DNA of 35,897 nucleotides from CAYTCZ01 sp964436315 (GTDB taxonomy: Bacteria > Actinomycetota > Thermoleophilia > Gaiellales > Gaiellaceae), in NCBI GenBank assembly GCA_964436315.1, contig CAYTCZ010000025.1, positions 1 through 35,897 of the forward strand. The letters are read 5' to 3'. A model generated the notes under the pieces. It had not been told where the DNA came from. It did no database searches and saw nothing but the letters and a program-made list of their open reading frames with translations. A program made the position numbers and the translations under genes. The first letter of the stretch is position 1. Each line of letters begins with the position of its first letter. Below, one piece after another: positions 32,713-35,897 of the stretch.

Positions 32713-33867
32713 ATGTCGAAAGCACGCGTGTTGCTGACTACAGCGGTGGCGACCGCCATCGCCTTGCCCTTGCTTGTCGTGAGTGCGTCGGCCGCAAACG
32801 GGGTCCAACTAACGACGCCCTATCCAGCGGTCGCCGTCGAGCCGGGTCAGACGGCCGAGTTCGAACTCTCTATCACCGCTCCTCAACCACAGCGTGTCGG
32901 ACTGAGTATCAGCGAGGCACCTTCTGACTGGACCGCAACGATCCGAGGCGGCGGCTTCGTCGTTGACGGAGTCTTTGCCGGTCGGGAGGAACCGCCTGAG
33001 GCCACCGTCGAAATCGATGTGCCGTCCACGGCACAGGCGGGTGAATATCGGGTGGTCGTCCAAGCGGTCAGCGAGAATGAACGCGCTGAGATCCCGCTCG
33101 ACCTACGGGTCGAGGAAGCCGTCGGCGGAAGCGTCTCACTCGAGGCGGAGTTTCCTACGCTGAGCGGCCCAGCCGACGCTACGTTCAATTTCAGTCTCAC
33201 GCTAAAGAACGACACACCACAGGAGACGACCTTCAGCCTCGAAGCGCTCGGCCCCGTCGGCTGGCAGCTTGAGGCAAGGCCGCAGGGAGAACAGCAGGCA
33301 TCAACCACCACCGTGGCGGCAGGAGACAGCGCCACGATCAGCGTCGAGGCAGATCCTCCCGACACGGCCGAAGCTGGCGCCTACCCGTTGCAGGTGCGTG
33401 CAGCTAGCGATGATCAGCAGGTTGCAGCTGAGCTCCTCGTCGAAATCACCGGCAACTTCGACGTCGGCCTAACCACCCCCGACCAGCGGCTCAATGCCGA
33501 CGTGCGCGCCGGTGAGGCCGAGGACGTCGCAATGCTCGTAGTCAACGAGGGAACAGCGCCCCTGGTCGGTCTCGAGCTCGAGGCGGACGCTCCCGCCGAA
33601 TGGGAGGTTGATTTCCAACCCGAGACGGTCGATTTGCTTCCGCCGGGAGAGATCACCGAAGTAACGGCCACGATCACTCCCTCCGGAGATGCCGTAAGCG
33701 GCGATTACGTCGTTTCGATCACCGCCAGTGTGCCGGAGGCGAGTTCACAGATCGACCTCCGGACTTCAGTCAAGACCTCGCGGGTCTGGGGTCTCGTGGG
33801 CATCGGCTTGATTGCGACGACATTGGTCGCGCTTGGGGTCGTTTTCCGTCGCTACGGCCGTCGCTAA
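32713..33867 (+). CDS. Secreted, membrane-anchored protein with NEW3-type beta-sandwich repeats
   Basis: A 384-residue exported protein. Residues 1-27 form a signal peptide ending SASA. The exterior consists of about three Ig-like beta-sandwich repeats of NEW3/alpha-galactosidase-associated type (VEPGQTAEFELSI, VPSTAQAGEYRVVVQAVS; VAAGDSATISVEADPPD; PSGDAVSGDYVVSI). A single C-terminal membrane helix (GLVGIGLIATTLVALGVVF) is followed by RRYGRR, giving an outside orientation. AAGGAGG precedes the ATG. It is two bases upstream of an ABC-2 ATPase and its permease, so the three are probably one export or envelope-maintenance unit, with this protein as the extracytoplasmic partner. The ligand is unknown. 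Confidence 0.85.
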   Translation: MSKARVLLTTAVATAIALPLLVVSASAANGVQLTTPYPAVAVEPGQTAEFELSITAPQPQRVGLSISEAPSDWTATIRGGGFVVDGVFAGREEPPEATVEIDVPSTAQAGEYRVVVQAVSENERAEIPLDLRVEEAVGGSVSLEAEFPTLSGPADATFNFSLTLKNDTPQETTFSLEALGPVGWQLEARPQGEQQASTTTVAAGDSATISVEADPPDTAEAGAYPLQVRAASDDQQVAAELLVEITGNFDVGLTTPDQRLNADVRAGEAEDVAMLVVNEGTAPLVGLELEADAPAEWEVDFQPETVDLLPPGEITEVTATITPSGDAVSGDYVVSITASVPEASSQIDLRTSVKTSRVWGLVGIGLIATTLVALGVVFRRYGRR

Positions 33868-33869
33868 GC

Positions 33870-34838
33870 ATGGAAGGCAAACCAGTCATCCAGACGCGGG
33901 GACTCACGAAGCGGTACGGCTCACTAACCGCGGTGAACGCGCTCGACCTCGACGTTCATGCCGGCGAGGTCTTTGGGCTGCTCGGTCCAAACGGCGCTGG
34001 TAAGACCACGACGATTCTGATGCTGCTCGGACTGAGCGAGCCAAGCGCCGGTACGGCCCGTGTGCTCGACCTCGATCCGGCCAGGGACACCCTCACGGTC
34101 AAGCGCCGCGTCGGTTACCTCCCCGACAACGTCGGCTTCTACGGGGGGATGACCGGGCGCGAGAACCTCCGCTACACCGCGCGTCTCAACGGCCTCGAGC
34201 GGGGCGAAGCCGAGCAGCGCATCGCAGGACTCCTCGAAAAAGTGGGCTTGACCCAACCGGCTGATCGGCCTGTCGAGACGTACTCCAAAGGGATGCGCCA
34301 GCGTCTCGGCATCGCCGACGCTCTCCTGAAAGATCCGAGTGTGGTCATCCTCGACGAACCGACCGTCGGGATTGACCCGGAGGGAGCAGCTGAAGTGCTC
34401 GCGCTCATCCGGTCGCTCGCCGACGACCAGGCCGTCGCGGTCCTCCTCTCGAGCCACCTTCTTCACCAAGTGCAGGCAGTCTGTAACCGGATCGGCATCT
34501 TTGTCTCCGGCAAGATGGTCGCGGAGGGGTCGATGCAGGAGCTTGCCGCCGGTCTGAACGGGGGCCCGCAGACTGTCGAGCTCGGGACAACAGGGGAACC
34601 TGAGGTCGTCGAGGAGGCGCTTCGATCGGTTACAGACATCGATCGGATCGAGTGTGATTTCCAGGACAAACGCCTCTGGCTCGCAACGGCCGAGGGCGAC
34701 GTTCGTGAATCGATTGCGCAGGCCCTAGTTTCACGCGGAGTGGGAATCTGGCACCTCCGTCGACGGGGCGAGGAGCTTGACGAGCTGTACCGACGCTATT
34801 TCGAACGCCGGGAGGCGGAGCATGGCGACGGACGCTGA
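33870..34838 (+). CDS. ABC transporter ATPase, ABC-2 (CcmA) type
   Basis: A 322-residue ATPase with Walker A GPNGAGKTTT, signature YSKGMRQRLGIADAL, Walker B VVILDEPTVGIDP and switch histidine in LLSSHLLHQV. The C-terminal ~90 residues form the extra domain common in ABC-2 exporters of drugs, lipids or antibiotics. It starts two bases after the NEW3 protein gene and overlaps the permease gene by 17 bases, indicating a co-translated unit. The direction is export; cargo is unknown. Confidence 0.92.
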   Translation: MEGKPVIQTRGLTKRYGSLTAVNALDLDVHAGEVFGLLGPNGAGKTTTILMLLGLSEPSAGTARVLDLDPARDTLTVKRRVGYLPDNVGFYGGMTGRENLRYTARLNGLERGEAEQRIAGLLEKVGLTQPADRPVETYSKGMRQRLGIADALLKDPSVVILDEPTVGIDPEGAAEVLALIRSLADDQAVAVLLSSHLLHQVQAVCNRIGIFVSGKMVAEGSMQELAAGLNGGPQTVELGTTGEPEVVEEALRSVTDIDRIECDFQDKRLWLATAEGDVRESIAQALVSRGVGIWHLRRRGEELDELYRRYFERREAEHGDGR

Positions 34839-35817
34839 GGTTCGGCACGGCGTCGAGAGTGAGCCGCGTCGACTTCGGCCGGGCTGGCAGACGATTGCCG
34901 CGAAAGAGTTCGCTGATCATCTGCTTTCCGCCCGATTCTTGATTCTCCTGATCCTGTTGGCACTGGTTGCCGTCGGAGCGGTCTACACAGCGGCCGATTC
35001 GATCCGCGATGTCGCGCCCGAAGCGAGCGAGGCGCCGGCCGTCTTCCTCCGCCTCTTCACTGTCTCGCCCGAACAGGTGCCGTCTTTCTTCACGCTGGTC
35101 GCCTTTCTCGTTCCTCTGCTCGGGATTGCCTTCGGCTTCGACGCCGTAAACGGCGAACGCTCGCAGGGGACGCTCTCGCGGCTTGTCTCCCAGCCCGTCT
35201 ATCGCGATGACGTGATCAACGGCAAGTTCACCGCCGGATTGATCATCATCGCTCTCGTTCTTAGCTCACTGACGGTGTTGGTGGCCGGAGTCGGGTTGGT
35301 CAGGCTCGGAATCGTGCCTGCCGCAGAGGACGTGGCGAGGGTCCTCACCTGGCTTCTCGTGACGATCGTTTACGTCGGCTTCTGGCTTGCCTTCGCGACG
35401 CTCTGCTCGGTCGGGCTTCGCCGTGCGGCGACCTCCGCGCTCGTTGCGATCGGCGTCTGGCTCGTACTGACGTTGTTCGGGCGGATCCTCGCCGGCCTAC
35501 TCGCCGATGTCATCCGGCCGGTGTCCTCAAACCCAACGGTCGACGAGCTCATCAGCAACGCGCGACTCGAACTGGCACTTTCGCGCATCTCGCCAAGCAC
35601 GCTGTACGAGGAGGCCACGACTGTGCTTCTCAACCCGGAGGTGCGGACGCTCGGAATCCTCTTGCCGCAACAGGTCGACCGCGCGGTCCGCTCGAACCTC
35701 TCTCTTGACCAGAGCCTCCTCCTGGTCTGGCCCCAGACAGTCGGCCTTGCTGCTCTGACGGTCGTGTTTTTTGCCATCGCCTACGTCCTCTTCATGCGCC
35801 AAGAAGTGCGAGCGTGA
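34822..35817 (+). CDS. ABC-2 type transporter permease
   Basis: A 331-residue membrane protein with six or so hydrophobic helices. A first helix (LILLILLALVAVGAVYTAA) is followed by an external loop of about 50 residues. Then comes the ABC-2 hallmark FGFDAVNGERSQGTLSRLVSQPVYR, a cytoplasmic coupling region preceding the remaining helices. ATG at 34822 follows GGGAGGCGGAG and overlaps the ATPase gene. Together with the ATPase and the NEW3 protein it forms an export complex similar in layout to NosDFY-like systems, though no copper or NosD feature is seen. Confidence 0.9.
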   Translation: MATDAEVRHGVESEPRRLRPGWQTIAAKEFADHLLSARFLILLILLALVAVGAVYTAADSIRDVAPEASEAPAVFLRLFTVSPEQVPSFFTLVAFLVPLLGIAFGFDAVNGERSQGTLSRLVSQPVYRDDVINGKFTAGLIIIALVLSSLTVLVAGVGLVRLGIVPAAEDVARVLTWLLVTIVYVGFWLAFATLCSVGLRRAATSALVAIGVWLVLTLFGRILAGLLADVIRPVSSNPTVDELISNARLELALSRISPSTLYEEATTVLLNPEVRTLGILLPQQVDRAVRSNLSLDQSLLLVWPQTVGLAALTVVFFAIAYVLFMRQEVRA

Positions 35818-35846
35818 AAGTGATTCCCCCCGGAAACGTCGACTTA

Positions 35847-35897
35847 GAACTCGTTTCACAATGAACCCTGTGTCTCCGGGCCGCGCTGTACGCCGTG
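35847..35897. repeat. Arm of the MITE-like repeat family, cut by the window end
   Basis: Reads GAACTCGTTTCACAATGAAC at its outer edge and aligns with the left arm of the 28320-28484 element at about 42 of 52 positions. It begins 29 bases after the permease stop and continues beyond the window, so a full second copy or an insertion-sequence end is expected outside. Confidence 0.75.

Noticed and set aside
1..35897. CRISPR array, prophage, toxin-antitoxin or restriction genes
   Set aside because: No regularly spaced direct repeats, phage structural genes or defence-family motifs were seen.

Overview
The window is GC-rich, densely coding bacterial DNA with two 100-N scaffold gaps (2199-2298, 3702-3801). 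The gene types suggest an actinobacterium, perhaps a Thermoleophilia-like lineage: an F420-type luciferase-like oxidoreductase, two soluble cytochromes P450, FCD-type GntR regulation, many GTG starts and glutamine-synthetase-like paralogues. That placement is inference; there is no rRNA, tRNA or marker gene to anchor it. No tRNA, rRNA, CRISPR array or intact transposase gene was seen. Layout: (1) 1-2105, minus strand: a putative lipoprotein with a repetitive DUF2807 domain, a TusA-DsrE fusion and a flavodoxin. (2) 2446-4756: a small hypothetical protein, an LtrA-like membrane protein broken by a frameshift and a scaffold gap, and a GntR/FCD regulator. (3) 4891-10962, plus strand, divergent from the regulator: an aromatic meta-cleavage operon of the 4-hydroxyphenylacetate/homoprotocatechuate type. 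Its order is acetoacetate-decarboxylase-like protein, FAH-family protein, HpaE-, HpaB-, HpaC- and HpaD-like enzymes. (4) 10959-14201: a luciferase-like oxidoreductase, a chimeric scar where a short-chain dehydrogenase gene has been largely deleted and its remains fused to a second FAH gene, and a P450. (5) 14292-24836, minus strand: a putative nitrogen-compound uptake and catabolism cluster. In transcription order it holds a nitrilase-fold amidase, an FAD oxidoreductase, a glutamine-synthetase-like ligase, an iron-type alcohol dehydrogenase, and a branched-chain-amino-acid-type ABC importer (binding lipoprotein, LivF, LivH and a fused LivM-LivG). (6) 24933-29746: a MetE-like methyltransferase, a short-chain dehydrogenase, a second glutamine-synthetase-like ligase and a second P450. 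(7) 29790-32620: a stress cluster with two Hsp20 chaperones, a sigma-70-family factor and a small zinc-ribbon protein. A hairpin-rich noncoding stretch of about 520 bases precedes the second hsp20. (8) 32713-35817: a secreted membrane-anchored NEW3-type protein followed by an ABC-2 ATPase and permease. The genes suggest a soil or sediment heterotroph degrading aromatic acids and amides or amines. Regions 5 and 6 look like one catabolic island: the importer brings in a substrate, the amidase opens amide bonds, two GS-like ligases may cap amines with glutamate, and redox enzymes oxidise the carbon skeleton. The substrate cannot be read from the sequence. The least expected signals are small repeats. 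One is a 165-bp MITE-like palindrome (28320-28484) whose end forms the start codon of a P450, with a second arm of the same family at the window edge (35847-35897). Another is a three-copy REP-like repeat (14167-14287) with a duplicated 3' tail of the ABC gene, and a third is a palindromic repeat block inside the liv operon (16163-16300).
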